Part shown: piece after piece, positions 13,616 to 24,959 of the stretch
Numbering within the stretch: the first letter of the stretch is position 1
How the letters are laid out: the number at the start of each line of letters is the position of its first letter
Assembly (NCBI GenBank): GCA_032622095.1
Contig: CP136062.1
Coordinates: 36,272,918 to 36,336,917, forward strand
Direction of reading: 5' to 3'
Length of the DNA: 64,000 nt
DNA from: Siphonodentalium dalli
Lineage: Eukaryota; Mollusca; Scaphopoda; Gadilida; Siphonodentaliidae
Program-made: the position numbers and the translations under genes
The notes under the pieces: model-generated
Told to the model about the DNA's origin: nothing
Database searches by the model: none
The model's input: the letters and a program-made list of their open reading frames with translations, nothing else

Positions 13616-14536
13616 TAGTCCAAGTCTTCTCGTACTGAAACCAGCTAAGATATTGAGATGGCGAGACGCTGGATTTTAGTCCGAGTTCGCCTCCATAGGC
13701 TCTTTATAACACGAGTTACGCCCAGGGTTTGTGGAGGGAATTTGTGGTGTATTTTACTCGATTTACCTAACAAATCAATACATGATGATATATACATCGG
13801 AAAGAGTGACATCTTATGGTCATAATGGTCTATAATAATATAACTTTCATGTTAAATTACACATAGCATATTCCGGTTGATTGCCACTAACATCACTTTG
13901 TTCATATGTTTGTTCACGTTTTAACTGAAAGCCGAAGTGCTCCGAAGAACTACGGCATAGTCCGGAGTTTGTTTTGGCCGAGACGAATTTCGATACAAAC
14001 AAGATGGCAGCTCCCATAAGTATTCTAATGCTCGCTGTGTTCACACTGTTTTAAACTGTGAGAGGGTTGTAATTCCCGTAATTTATTTAATGTATTACAT
14101 TTATATCTTCAATGTTTACTTAATCTATTTATTTATTTATTTATTTATTGACACACATAATTACGATTACATGTGCGTGTTTAGTCGAAAATCTACGGAA
14201 TATTTTCACCGGAAAATGCTGCTCGCGAGGTCAACTGAGTTCGCATAGTTTAAAAAATATGTCAACACTGCGGTAAATGTCTCTTTTCACATTAAATTAT
14301 CGCTTTCAATTCACAACCGATGTGGGTTTCAGATCAAATAGCATGTCTTCTGCGAAAACAACCCGTTTATTGTCGCAATTGTGATATTTTATTTCAATTA
14401 ATTGTGGTTTTATTTGAGCGGGTCACACACGCTTAACTCGTGTTATAGAGAGCCTATGGAGGCGAACTCGGACTAAAATCCAGCATCTCGCCATCCCAAT
14501 ATCTTAGCTGGTTTTAGTACGAGAAGACTTGGACTA
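13616..14536. mobile_element. Non-autonomous Mutator-like MITE, 103-bp TIRs, 9-bp TSD
   Basis: The terminal inverted repeats (13,616-13,718 and 14,434-14,536) match with only a few mismatches and start 'tagtccaagtcttctcgta'. The 9 bases TGGTCAGTA occur immediately outside both ends (13,607-13,615 and 14,537-14,545), a target-site duplication. Long TIRs and a 9-bp duplication are typical of Mutator/MULE elements. No transposase is encoded. The ~715-bp interior is AT-rich with an (ATTT)n run near 14,128. Confidence 0.85.
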
Positions 14537-14648
14537 TGGTCAGTATTTATATTTGAAGGGTTAATAACACCGGATGCTAGAGCTTAAGTTTTTCATATTT
14601 CGCATGCAATGCTCGGGTAGTATCCCGCTACCAAACGACATTATACCT

Positions 14649-14785
14649 TTATTGCATGGTTTCGAGGTTGACATTAGGATTTATCAACCCGAGGAAGTTA
14701 ATATTCACCGAAGCCGCAGGCCGAGGTGACTATTAACTTCCAAGGGTTGATAACTCCTCATGTCAACCTCGAAACCATGCAATAA
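14649..14785. repeat. 137-bp foldback hairpin
   Basis: Left arm 'ttattgcatggtttcgaggt' pairs with the right arm ending 'cgaaaccatgcaataa'. The tip near 14,715 is 'gaagccgcaggccgagg'. It belongs to a set of hairpins here whose tips carry CTCG/CGAG boxes around a GC-rich core. Confidence 0.85.
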
Positions 14786-16059
14786 GTGTTTTATTATATG
14801 ATCCACCAATGTTATCAAGCCCATTAGGCCTGAACTACCTTACTGCATGGTCCGTATATGTAAATCCATCAAATGCACAACAATGTTTTTCAACAAGTCA
14901 AAATTTAATAAACAATACATGTATGATGAAAGATATTACAAAACGTCACTACCTTGTCGTGAACATACTTTCTCTTAATAACTCATGACGTCGCGTGATC
15001 TTGTTATTAACCCATCTGGCCTATTTATAGAACAACCAGGTAGATATCATGATTTATCAACTTCTTTTGCCCATCATTTAGTATGGGACTTTTAGAAGAA
15101 AGTTTATGATCTTATAATAAAAAATATATACTGCATACCGCGGAGACGCCCGGGCTCTCGTAGCCAATCGAGACCTTTCGCAAAAATCACTATTACGATT
15201 ACGGATTGGATATATTGTCCTAGTAAGGTTGACACTATCACAATTTACCTACGATGGCTAATTGGTGAGACGGCATATTCCCTACTATATTAAGTTACAC
15301 ATATATTTGGTGGAAAAAGTAATATGTGTCTCTTCCAGATCCCATGTTCTTATCCGTGTGTAATACATCACACGGCTAATGCTAGAGCGTGTCCAAGCAG
15401 GACCGATGGCATATTCTTGACATATCTCCACATACTTAAATTGCGTGGGGTATATTACGTCTCACATTAGAACCCCCGTGCGTAAAGATCGAATTTTGGC
15501 CGTATAATCGTATTCTTGATTTTGCGAAAGGTCTCTAATATCGAACATTTCTGGGTTGATAACACCTGCCGTGGACGAAGCAGAGAGTCAATAATTGAAT
15601 TGAACCGATTTCTATGTGTTAATAATAATGTTGGGAACTATTTTTTGTCTCGCCGATGTTACGACAAGCGGTATTTTGGATTTCATTGGTAACCGTCCAT
15701 TTTAAATTTAAAGGCAACCGCTGAACATCTATCGCCCTGAAGTTATAATTTCGGTTTGTCGGCTTCGAGCTTTGACAATCATCCATCAATCTTCTAGACG
15801 AAAACGTCTAGAGAAAACTATCTCCAAATGGCCAATAGGCAAACAAAAATTGTGTTTCGAGTCAAATATTATTAATAATTGAGTGAAATATGTAGACAAA
15901 ACTTTTACAATTCCAGTTTCCGAATTTCAGCACTTTTCGTCTTTTGACGTTTGTAATAAATTTTATGAAACATATCATCAGCAAATTTACAATATGTTTC
16001 GCCATTCATTTTCATGGTATTACTACCCTGCTGAACAAAACAAGTGTCCACTTAACCGT

Positions 16060-16804
16060 GTTGCGGTTAGAGTTGCCACCGTCAGAGACGTGGCGACAGG
16101 GCGGATTGGGGGTGTCTCACCCCCCAACTTTGGTCAACATTTTCAACAGTTGGAATTTCATACCTGCCAACACATTAGTTGGAAATTTCACACCAACAAT
16201 AGGTTGAAAATGTTCTTGTAGTTTGATTTTCAACCTAATTTTTAGGGGAATTAATTGTTTTTGGACCAATATTTGCATATTTTCCTATTTTTTGTCCAAA
16301 TGTTGGACTGAAATGGTCATCAGTTGGAAATTTTCCAACCTTAGGAGGGGTGACAGGTTGGAAATTGCCAACACTTGGAAAGCTTGTGTCCTGGTCCCTC
16401 CCCCATGTCCAGTCAAAAACTGCTAGTTAATTTAAGAAAACAATATTGTCATACATTTGGTCAACATTGTCATTGGAATCGTCATCAGTTGGAAATTTTC
16501 CAACCTAAGTTGGGGTGTCAGGTTTGAAATTTTCAACTCTAGGAAGGCTTGAGGCTAGTCCAGATGCCAGGATTCTGCGATTTTCTTGTTCAGATTTCAA
16601 AATTTTCGCACACCGGGCCGAACCATGGTCGGCCCGGGGTGTCTTTGTCCCTCCCCCATGGCCAATACAAAAGTGCTAATTAGTTTAACAAAACAATATA
16701 AAGCTTCAGTTGAGGCCAGTCTAGATGCTAGGAATTGCGATTTTCTTGTATAGTTTTCAAAATCTTCTCAGACCGGACCGAATAACCATGGTCAGCTCGG
16801 TGTG
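16060..16804 (+). repeat. Dispersed repeat, copy A (CCATGG palindromes)
   Basis: This is a ~0.7-kb AT-rich repeat with recurrent words 'gttggaaattttccaac' and 'caattaattgtttttggacc'. The same sequence in reverse orientation forms 59,790-60,436. It carries GC-rich palindromes centred on CCATGG: 'caccgggccgaaccatgg' with its mirror at 16,609-16,641, and a decayed one at 16,770-16,804. Open frames within it are not conserved between the two copies. Confidence 0.75.
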
Positions 16805-18041
16805 CCCTGGTCTCTTGTCCGTAACCGTGTGCATTTGTCTGGAGTTAGACCACTAGATGTTATGATTTATGCAATTTTTCAGGTTAAAATATCTGAATGT
16901 TCTCATACCGGGAATATAGAACCATGGTTTATGAATATATGGGATATTAGGCCTGAGCACCGAGGCCACCGTGGCCGAAATGCAACTACACCGCAGCTCC
17001 ACCGGCTAATTACAGTTGGGCCGCGGTGTACTTGTCGCTCGGCCGCGGTGCTCAACTGCAGTTACAAACTCTAACAACGCGGCCGAACAGCAAATACACC
17101 GTGGTGGCAATGGATACTTGTTTTGTAATGGAGTAAAACTCACCTTTGCTGAAAAAGACATTTATATTTGCTCCTGGCCACTGTAATCACTTATGTTAAT
17201 TATTATGAAATTCGAGGTGAAACTCACGCAATGGAAATGGAGTCAAAGTCAACCATAGTAATTGATGAGTAACGTTAATTTTGATTGGTAATTGATCACT
17301 AACGTTAATTTTGATTGGTCAGCGACATGGGCATTCGGGAAACCGAGAACATCACGAAGTAGGTTCGTTGGTCTCCGACATCTATATATGGTAATCAATT
17401 ACTATATATAGAATATATTTATAGATTTCCCGCCAAAACATCGAATGGTATAGGGTAGATCTCGCGTACACGTATATGCTTATCGCTCGCGAACGAGACC
17501 CCTGCGGGGCTATAAATTGTTTTATTAATTAGATATAGGTTATCGGCCGCAATAAGTATAACGCTGCCCGCGTTATAAGTAACAAAAAGTCGGCCAATAA
17601 GTAGAAAACGCGGACAATAAGTTACTAAAAGTCGGCCAATAAGTAGAAAAACGCGGCCAATAAGTCAAGGTGACGTAAATGACGTCATACGTAATTAGCT
17701 CGATCGGCAAAGCATATTGGGTCGACGGAAGATAGATTGCAGTTGATTTCGGATGAATTACGGATACTCGGACAGTTACTGTTTTTGGGAGTAAATATAC
17801 ATGTACGTGTGTGAACTACATGTATCTGTATCAATATCATTCCCATGCAGTGGAAACTGACAGTACTGTGAAATCGCTGCAGGTTCTTCACAAAGTTCAC
17901 AAGAATACAAATTGCTTTAATAATTGTTAATTTAATAAAACACACAATGGTATATCTATGTCAAGATATTCATCCTGTGAAACAATTATTACATTGTTGC
18001 TAATTAATAAAATACTTATTAATTGGTTATATCCACAATAA

Positions 18042-18126
18042 CCGAGTTATGATGCTTCGGTCTGTCGTATTAGCCTTCGGCATGCTGCCTCGGGCCAATA
18101 TTACAGACCTCGACCTCATAACTCGG
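18042..18126. repeat. Foldback hairpin with CTCG-type tip
   Basis: 'ccgagttatgatgcttcggt' is mirrored by 'cgacctcataactcgg'. The tip reads 'cttcggcatgctgcctcgg'. It has the same architecture as the hairpins at 7939, 14,649, 19,216 and 32,040. Confidence 0.75.
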
Positions 18127-18159
18127 CCAATTTGGAAGCAATCAATTAATAACAGATAA

Positions 18160-18600
18160 TATTATACCGGCTTTGGATGTGTTAATAATACGCGTCGGCG
18201 AGTCAACATTTGGACGTTACACTCAGGTACTATTCCACTAGCACAACGAATAAAAATATATTGTCAAGGTGTCCACGGACACATCAATTACCCTCAAGAA
18301 ATATGTTATTTACCGGATATTGAAAGGTTAATAACATCGGCCGTGGACGCGTCAGCGAGTCACTATTTGAATGTCAAACTCAGGTGGTATTCCACTATCA
18401 CGCATCTGCAAAATATACTGTCCGAAACCACATGAAGACACCCGGGCTATAATGTGCTCTCTTAGCCAATATCGGCATTTGCGGGGCTAATAACACAGAC
18501 CGGAGACGAGCGAGCGAGATTTAGGTTAACATCAGGTATCATGTCACTACCTAATATAACGTCGGTATATGACGGACCCATGTGACACACGGGCTCTCAA
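18160..18600. repeat. Diverged repeated units (GTTAATAACAC...GTGGACGCGTC...)
   Basis: Three units at about 18,175, 18,325 and 18,490, plus a related one at 15,550, share 'gttaataacac', then a GC-rich 'ccg.ggacg', then 'agcgagtca', and then 'actcaggt..tattccacta'. The divergence is high, so unit edges are uncertain. Confidence 0.5.
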
Positions 18601-19215
18601 GGGCGGTCGCGGGCTCTAATTAGTCACACCCGTGAAAATCTATTGATGCAAATCGATAAGTGTACACACTGCTGATGACGGCTAATCCTCTATAGAAATC
18701 GAAAGCAATACATACTGAGGAAAAGTCATGAAAGTCTGAGAGAAACATTCTGAACACATACCTACAACAAATAGGCTATTCGACAAAAAGCGCAGTTCAC
18801 TGATTCAAGCACTGAGAAACTTCTAATGCAAATCGAAATGTATAGTATCTTAACTGCACACACACCGGCAGCGTCCGGCCGATATGCTCGTACTAATGTG
18901 GACACAGTTCTTTCAATCTAGCAGTAAAACGTGTTGATGCAAACCGATAACTGAAATCGATGGAATCCACACAAAAAACACCATACACACTGATCCTAAC
19001 ACCCTTCTTAAAATAAAAAATAGGACAAATGAGTACATAAACATAATATGTAAATATTCATTACATATGTATGTGTTTCTGACGAAGATTTACCATTCAT
19101 TTTAAATAAATGCATTTCTCATCGAGATTTATCGAAATTTTTCATCTGTATAAATGTAGTTTCTCCTACAATTATAAATAATATTACAAAATTATAAAAC
19201 TGTGTCTTAAGTCGG

Positions 19216-19308
19216 TCAATGGAATCACGACTGGACATCGTAAACTAACTGGTCTCGGTCTACGGCCTCGACCATCTAGTTTACGAATGTCCAGTAGCTC
19301 GTCCATTA
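19216..19308. repeat. Foldback hairpin with CTCG-type tip
   Basis: 'actggacatcgtaaactaa' pairs imperfectly with 'ctagtttacgaatgtccagt'. The tip is 'ggtctcggtctacggcctcg'. Confidence 0.75.
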
Positions 19309-19504
19309 ACCCTGACGTAAATATCTAATATCTAAATGAATGAATAGTTATTTCACTGTGAACGATTCATGTAAAATGACTTTCATGTATTATATCGCAC
19401 TATATGCATGCATCTATCTAGACAACGATGTTCAAGTATAATATCGCTCTGATCAATAGCTAGAAACATGATCGAATGGATATACCTATAAAACCTCCTC
19501 ACTC

Positions 19505-19538
19505 GGGGGGGGGGGGGGGAGGGGGGGGGGGGGGGGGG
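19505..19538 (+). repeat. Poly-G tract
   Basis: A run of 34 bases is all G except for one A. It could form a G-quadruplex, and its length is error-prone in sequencing. Shorter poly-G/C runs occur at 29,566-29,578, 35,362, 36,267, 36,530, 37,063, 41,922 and 59,553. Confidence 0.95.
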
Positions 19539-20198
19539 TAACTTAAAATTTCATGTTGTTTGACTTGAGCATTAAATTTTCAACAGTTAATATTTTAAAA
19601 AGCCGGTTCTCCCGAAACCAGCACATTACCTGCTTATAATGTAACTTGCTTTTGGCAGATAATAGGCTTAGAATCGCCTCATTTTTAGTCGATAATGTAC
19701 TGAAAATGAGACATTTTTAATCACAATTCTAAGCAGATCATGTACGCACAATGACACAAATAACGACCTTTCGGGTGTACGCTCTTTAACATGTATTTTC
19801 AGGGTGGCCCGCGTCATAAAACGAAATAATGGATAAGAGTCCATTATCTGCATATTTCAGAATCAAATAATCACATTATTTACCTATTTCACATTATATA
19901 TCGAGTATGTGCATATTTCCGCGAGGATATGTTGTTTTAAAAATCAACTCTCCAAAGTCACCTAAATCGTGCAATTTCAGCTCGTTCCATCACCTGCAGT
20001 GAAATACATTATAAACGAACAGGTACTAAATAAGAAATATAGTACAGGCACTGTGTTTTTATTTCAATGTTTTAAACGTCCCTGTCAGAATGTCAGACAT
20101 TTCTCAAGTTACTCAGCTGGTGTGGTTTGATATCTACGGACGTAGCCAGAGTAGAGAATAATTACATGGTAAATTAATTTCATATACCTTTATTACAG

Positions 20199-20421
20199 CT
20201 GTGTGGATAGACGGCGCCGTCCTAATGGTGGTACAGTAAACGAATTTACCAACAGGAATGGCGCACCGCTGCTTTGGTTTCGGTGGGAAAACGGTGAGCC
20301 TAGTGGTGGTGATGAAGACAATCTGGTGGTAAAGGAAAATAGTGGTGTATGGCAGTGGAATGATGTGGAAGCTGGACATGGGGATACATTCAACTATATT
20401 TGCCAGGAAGGATTTGCGTGA
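20199..20421 (+). pseudogene. C-type lectin domain, terminal exon with frameshift
   Basis: The exon follows a good acceptor (ttattacag). In the phase set by the upstream exon it begins 'AVWIDGA', a classic CTLD WIGG-like strand, but hits a stop at 20,237. One frame over, it reads 'NEFTNR..LLWFRWENGEPSG', 'VWQWNDVE' and 'FNYICQEG', ending at TGA 20,419-20,421. A one-base loss near 20,219-20,224 explains this. The EPS tripeptide stands where a mannose-type site has EPN, and WND is present. The two inner cysteines usual before and after WND are absent (DNLVV, DVEAGH). This is either a decayed domain or an indel error in the assembly. Confidence 0.7.
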
Positions 20422-20639
20422 AACAGATGACCATTAAAACCAACATGCAAGCTGTGAGCCTGTGAGGTTCCACCTCAGCCCATAAGTAATTGACCAATTG
20501 CAACATGACATGGAAATTTTCAAATACATTATTAAATACATGTCGATTGTCACCTTATATGATTCCAGTTCAGTATTCAAGGCTAGCTGTAGAACCATCT
20601 AGATGCCTTGAGTTACTAACTGATCAACAAATTACTGTC

Positions 20640-21870
20640 AAAGCAGTTTGAAATTTTTAAACGTGATATATTCATTTTATTCAACCATGAAAATAACACC
20701 GATGTCGTAGAACCACAACCATTGGTGGATTTTTTATCAGAAATCTTCTCGGACAAAAAGAAAATAGACCAATTTCACAGCGAGCTAGTCAAACTATAGC
20801 AAATTAGACTAGAGTAAATTATACAATTGCTAGATTTCAACCACTCAATGATCATGGTCCGCAACCAATTCCATCAGTTCAAGAAGTAGAACATTACCCA
20901 TTGGTTCAACGACACTCAAAAATGATGAATCGTTCAAACCCATCAGAATTAGCGTTGATAGCATTTGATCGTAATTTCAGTAAATGTAAAAGTAGGAAGT
21001 AGTTGTCGATTGAACTTTCATTCATTTGACATTCAACTGTTGAAGGGTGATGATGGCGAAAACGTTTCCAGATTAAAATATATGGTAGCTTTGTAATGCT
21101 ATGAAACAGACACCAGCGAACTTGCAAACAAATCAACATCTTTAAAATTAAAGAAGCAACTTTTAAACCAAAAAGGGGGAGTGTTACAGCTTCTTATGCT
21201 AGCACCGCTGATTGACAAATATTCACTGGAATAATTCGTTGTTAATCATGAAGAAAATGGAAGCTGTTCCCTTCGAATTGTTGGACGATATCAGAAGATG
21301 GAAGGTAGGATTGATTAATCCTCAATTACCACCTAATCATAAAATGTTACAATAATCAACAGAGAACCGAGTTCAGTGTTTGATCAAAATGTGTCCGGAT
21401 CAGAGAAGGTTCAGTTATATGGTACAACTTGCAATCTAAAAAATCAATTGAAACTACTTCAGCCCATAAAAGAGAACAACCGGTCAATCGCCATGGCCGT
21501 GAGTTAGAGAGTATTCCTGCAAATACGAGAACAATCTGGGCAACTTTTATAACTGTTTTAAAAACGCCTGAAAATTAAATATGATGAACATGGACAATAA
21601 ACATATAATGGTAAGGTTATCAAAGGATCAAATATTGTTGATCTCGTTAAAGAAAGGGTTTTAAACCAAAAGGTTAGGAATTGTTTTTGTTGGGATCAGA
21701 AACCTTTGGATTAGGATTATAAAACAATTGAAAGATGATTCTGATGATTATTTTTAAACTCTATCAGTATCGAGCATTATGAAACATTTTGATTCTCAAC
21801 GATTCACACCAATGAAAGATATAAAGCGCAGAATATTCAAACACTTAAATAGCAGACAGGATAAAACCAA
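20640..21870 (+). pseudogene. Decayed 5' Maverick coding region, function not recognised
   Basis: Coding-like blocks appear between stops: 'VDFLSEIFSDKKKIDQFHSE' near 20,730, 'EAVPFELLDDIRRWKVGLI' near 21,262-21,318, and 'VKERVLNQKV' near 21,645. The last two resemble a conserved but uncharacterised Maverick protein that lies beside the integrase. I cannot assign a function. Confidence 0.35.
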
Positions 21871-22122
21871 CGCGTGTTAAGAACAGAAACCCAAAATGTG
21901 ACCCATACTAGATGAAAAATTATCTAACACTTTTTATGGTCTGAAGAAAGTTGGGAGTTTGGTGGTGTAAAGAAAAAAACAAAACAAGAAAATACAAATC
22001 ATAGATGTGAAGATATGGTTACAATGGCAGTCGACATATAATTTACAAAAACCAATCATTCGAATACTCCAGCATAGAAAGAATGCTGAGGCTGGAATTA
22101 ACATTCAATGGCAAGCAGATTT

Positions 22123-22576
22123 GTGACCCGCCATATCAAATCCAGTCGTAAGTCGGGATTTTTCTACCCTGTGCCAATGCATTCTCTTATATATGCGAGT
22201 CGACCATAGGTCGCCTCGCATATATAAGAGAATGCATTGGCCTAACAATTTTTTATCATTTTTTTAAATAAATGTTTCTTACATTTTTAGGACATAAAAT
22301 AAAAAACATCAATTACCCTGCAGGGAGCCCCACACATATATAGAAGCACATAGAAGAGTGTCGTCTGCTCATGTTGGCTGGGGCTCTGTATGGGTAAAAT
22401 TATAAAATTGTTAAAGAATACAAGAAAAATTTATTAAACTTGTACAAAATTGTTAGGCCAATGCATTCTCTTATATATGCGAGGCGACATATATTCGACT
22501 AGCATATATACGAGAATGCATTGGCACAGGGTAAAACAAATCCCGACTTAAGATTGGATTTGATATGGCGGGTCAC
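22123..22576 (+). mobile_element. 454-bp MITE with nested hairpins, 4-bp TSD, inside the integrase
   Basis: The ends are 'gtgacccgccatatcaaatc' and its inverted copy. Just inside each end lies a near-perfect hairpin of about 70 bp with 'ccaatgcattctcttatata' arms. A third inner inverted repeat pairs 'taccctgcagggagcccca' with 'tggggctctgtatgggta'. ATTT flanks both sides (22,119-22,122 and 22,577-22,580), and removing the element plus one ATTT reconnects the integrase frame. A second copy lies at 39,374-39,743. The superfamily is not identified. Confidence 0.9.
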
Positions 22577-22650
22577 ATTTAGCTGATCTTCAGAATTTGA
22601 AAAAGCATAACGATAATACAGATATTTTGTGTGTGTGATCGATGTGGTTT

Positions 22651-22830
22651 GCATGCTTACTACCGATCCACGATAAATCTGCATGCTTACTACCGATCCA
22701 CGATAAATCTGCATGCTTACTACCGATCCACGATAAATATGCATGCTTACTACCGATCCACGATAAATCTGCATGCTTACTACCGATCCACGATAAATCT
22801 GCATGCTTACTACCGATCCAAGATAAATCT
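22651..22830. repeat. Six perfect 30-bp tandem repeats
   Basis: The unit begins 'gcatgcttactaccgatcca' and repeats six times with only two substitutions (22,740 and 22,821). The period is a multiple of three, so three plus-strand frames and one minus-strand frame stay open, but this is repeat expansion inside the dead integrase. Confidence 0.95.
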
Positions 22831-23639
22831 GGACAAACTTTTATCGAATCAGTCAGAACAATTTTGAGATATTTTTAAATAAACCAAATTCTTTCCACGG
22901 TGACAAAGGTTCTGACTTCAAAAACGAAAAGTTTCTGCAATTTCTACGATCAGTTAGTATCCATTTCTTCACAACTGAGAATCCAGAGACTAAAGCAAGT
23001 ATAGTGGAACGATGACAAAGAACTTTAAAAACTCGATCGTATGTGGAAGTATATTGATGTTTACAAGACTTGATCGATTCTTACAACAAAAGTTATATCC
23101 GAAGCATAAATCGAAACCACCAAAGTCAGTTTGAAACTGAAATTTTAATTACCAAAAACCTATATGGAAAAGAAAATAAAAAAGGACAAAATCGACATTG
23201 AAATTTTGTGAAAACCAAAAGAACATTTGAAAAGAGTAATTTACCAAACTGGACTCATGATATTTTCAAAATCGAGAAAATTTGTAAAACTAATCCAATA
23301 ACTTACAAAGTTTCCGATCTTGACGGTGAAGATATTGGTTGATCATTTCACACAAGATCCAACATATAAAAGACAGTAAGTTGTGTGAAATCTAATCAGT
23401 TCTTGGCAGAAGAACTAGAAGAGTGGGGCGAAAACACAACGAAATTGAAGTTCATTGGCTTGGATACTCTAAACAGTTTGATAATTGGATTCCAGCTTCA
23501 AACTTGGTAGAAAAACAGAAGTCTCAAGCTCATTCAGATTCGATAAATCTCAAGTAACCATCACAATTTCAGTTATGTGGTGAAAAAGTTCCTAAGAACC
23601 AAGTCACATACTTCACACAGATACTTATTATGTATACCA

Positions 23640-24545
23640 TAATAATTACATCTATTTTATACATCAGTCCCCAGAGTCCAAACCAAGAATTGTGGCTTAT
23701 TATTTTAAGTAAAGGATATATTCTACCAACACCTGGATTGATGTTATTGAACTATATTTAAGAAAAAATGAATCATTCTACATAACGCTCATGATTGATT
23801 GTTAAATATCAATGACAACTCCCAATGGTGTTTCACAGTGAAACCACATAAAACTATACATATTGATAAATAGCGTTTGGAAGTCGCAACGGTTGAATTA
23901 GTTGCATTATCTGAAACATACAACATTATTGGAGATGCTTACATAGTGAAAATGAAGAGTTGTATCATGGACTTGAATAATACTTGCACAAGATACCAAT
24001 AAATGGTGAATAATTTCAAAACTTCAGAAAATCATTTTGAATTGAATATACCAGCAGGAGCATATTCTGGTGGATCACATGTGATTGATAGTACAGTAAG
24101 CAGAGTTGTTCCAGAACTGGAATACGAATTCGGATTTTCCAGAATACAGCAACGATTTAAAATTTCAACCAATAGTTAACAAAAATAGGTATTGTACTAC
24201 CCATAGCTCTTTTCGATAAACTTGGCTACAAAACAAAAACAAACTCTCACATTGGCTATTCCTTCGATAACAGTTCCATTTGGAGTTGATTTGAATGCTG
24301 AGCATAATCATTTGTTCGTTTATTATGAAATTGTTGTTTATACAATTATTAGTGATGTTGATGCACCGATATATGAGTGACATCTTTCGTGATAACATAA
24401 TACATGACGGTCAACACATTAAGCATGAATTCTAAAACTTAAATTATGTACTAGTATCAAAGACTAACGTCGATACCATAAATGTGTGTATAAACGGTGA
24501 TATAGGCAAACCAATTCAGTTTGTCAGTGGAAAGTCTATTGCATT
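23640..24545 (+). pseudogene. Maverick minor capsid (penton-like) protein, broken
   Basis: Fragments in shifting frames include 'VELVALSETYNIIGDAYIV' (~23,892), 'ELNIPAGAYSGGSHVIDST' (~24,040) and 'YVLVSKTNVDTINVCINGD' (~24,446). Between them is sequence resembling the ends of jelly-roll strands. Content and position after the integrase match the penton-like protein of Mavericks. Numerous stops are present. Confidence 0.6.
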
Positions 24546-24569
24546 TCCGACACCGTATAATTTGTATTT

Positions 24570-24930
24570 ATGATGATCCCGTGTATAGAGGTCTGCCCAG
24601 ACAATATGGACATGGAATTGGTTCACTTTTCAAATCTGCAATGAGAACTGTAACATATTGGCCTGATTGCTAAACAACATGTGCTCAAACATGGACATGC
24701 TGCAGTCGAAGATATGGGTCATCGTGGTAAAAGTCCAAAATACGTACTTTAAAAAAACAAGGTAAAGAATTATTGAAATGTTATGGATAGGAAACCATAG
24801 AAAACATATTAGCTCAAAGTGCATTAAAATATCATCGAAATATTTTTTAAATCATTCTTCTCCCAAAACGAGCTGGAAGTAAGTTGAATGTGCACCTGTG
24901 AAGATACCAAAAAGATCTCTCGATATTTTT
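24570..24930 (+). pseudogene. Maverick pVI-like minor capsid protein, broken
   Basis: 'GLPRQYGHGIGSLFKSAMR' at about 24,592-24,650 is followed, in other frames, by 'LKKQGKELLKCYG' and 'PKRAGSK'. This is a short basic protein with a Gly-rich amphipathic N-terminus, the layout of the adenovirus pVI-like protein in Mavericks. It is frameshifted at least twice. Confidence 0.6.
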
Positions 24931-24959
24931 ATTAATCATGATGATGCAAAATGGATCAT

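Larger units (their letters stand above)
12246..20198 (+). other. Large repeat-filled intron of the lectin gene
   Basis: The intron is ~7.95 kb, starts gtaagt and ends tttattacag. It contains a Mutator-like MITE, several foldback hairpins, a dispersed-repeat copy with CCATGG palindromes, diverged 'gttaataacac' units and a poly-G tract. No other CTLD exon was recognised inside it. Stretches not listed separately (12.3-13.6, 14.8-15.5, 17.1-18.0 and 18.6-19.2 kb) hold no feature I can support. Confidence 0.55.
21900..23520 (+). pseudogene. Maverick integrase (rve + chromodomain), broken
   Basis: Visible parts are 'WEFGGV' (~21,943), 'DVKIWLQWQSTYNLQKP' (from 22,004), and 'INIQWQADL' ending at 22,122, where a MITE interrupts. 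After the MITE come 'ADLQNLKKH' (22,581), 'GDKGSDFKN' (~22,900), 'NPETKASIVER' (~22,980-23,012), and a chromodomain-like tail 'HWLGYSKQFDNWIP' (~23,455-23,500). The Asp in WQAD, the Asp in DKGSDF and the Glu in NPETK are in the expected D, D-35-E order of a retroviral-type integrase. Stops, frameshifts, the 454-bp MITE and a 6 x 30-bp expansion make it non-functional. Confidence 0.8.

Noticed and set aside
15883-16426. Frames of 67-112 codons
   Set aside because: They lie inside the dispersed repeat and are not preserved in the copy at 59,790-60,436.
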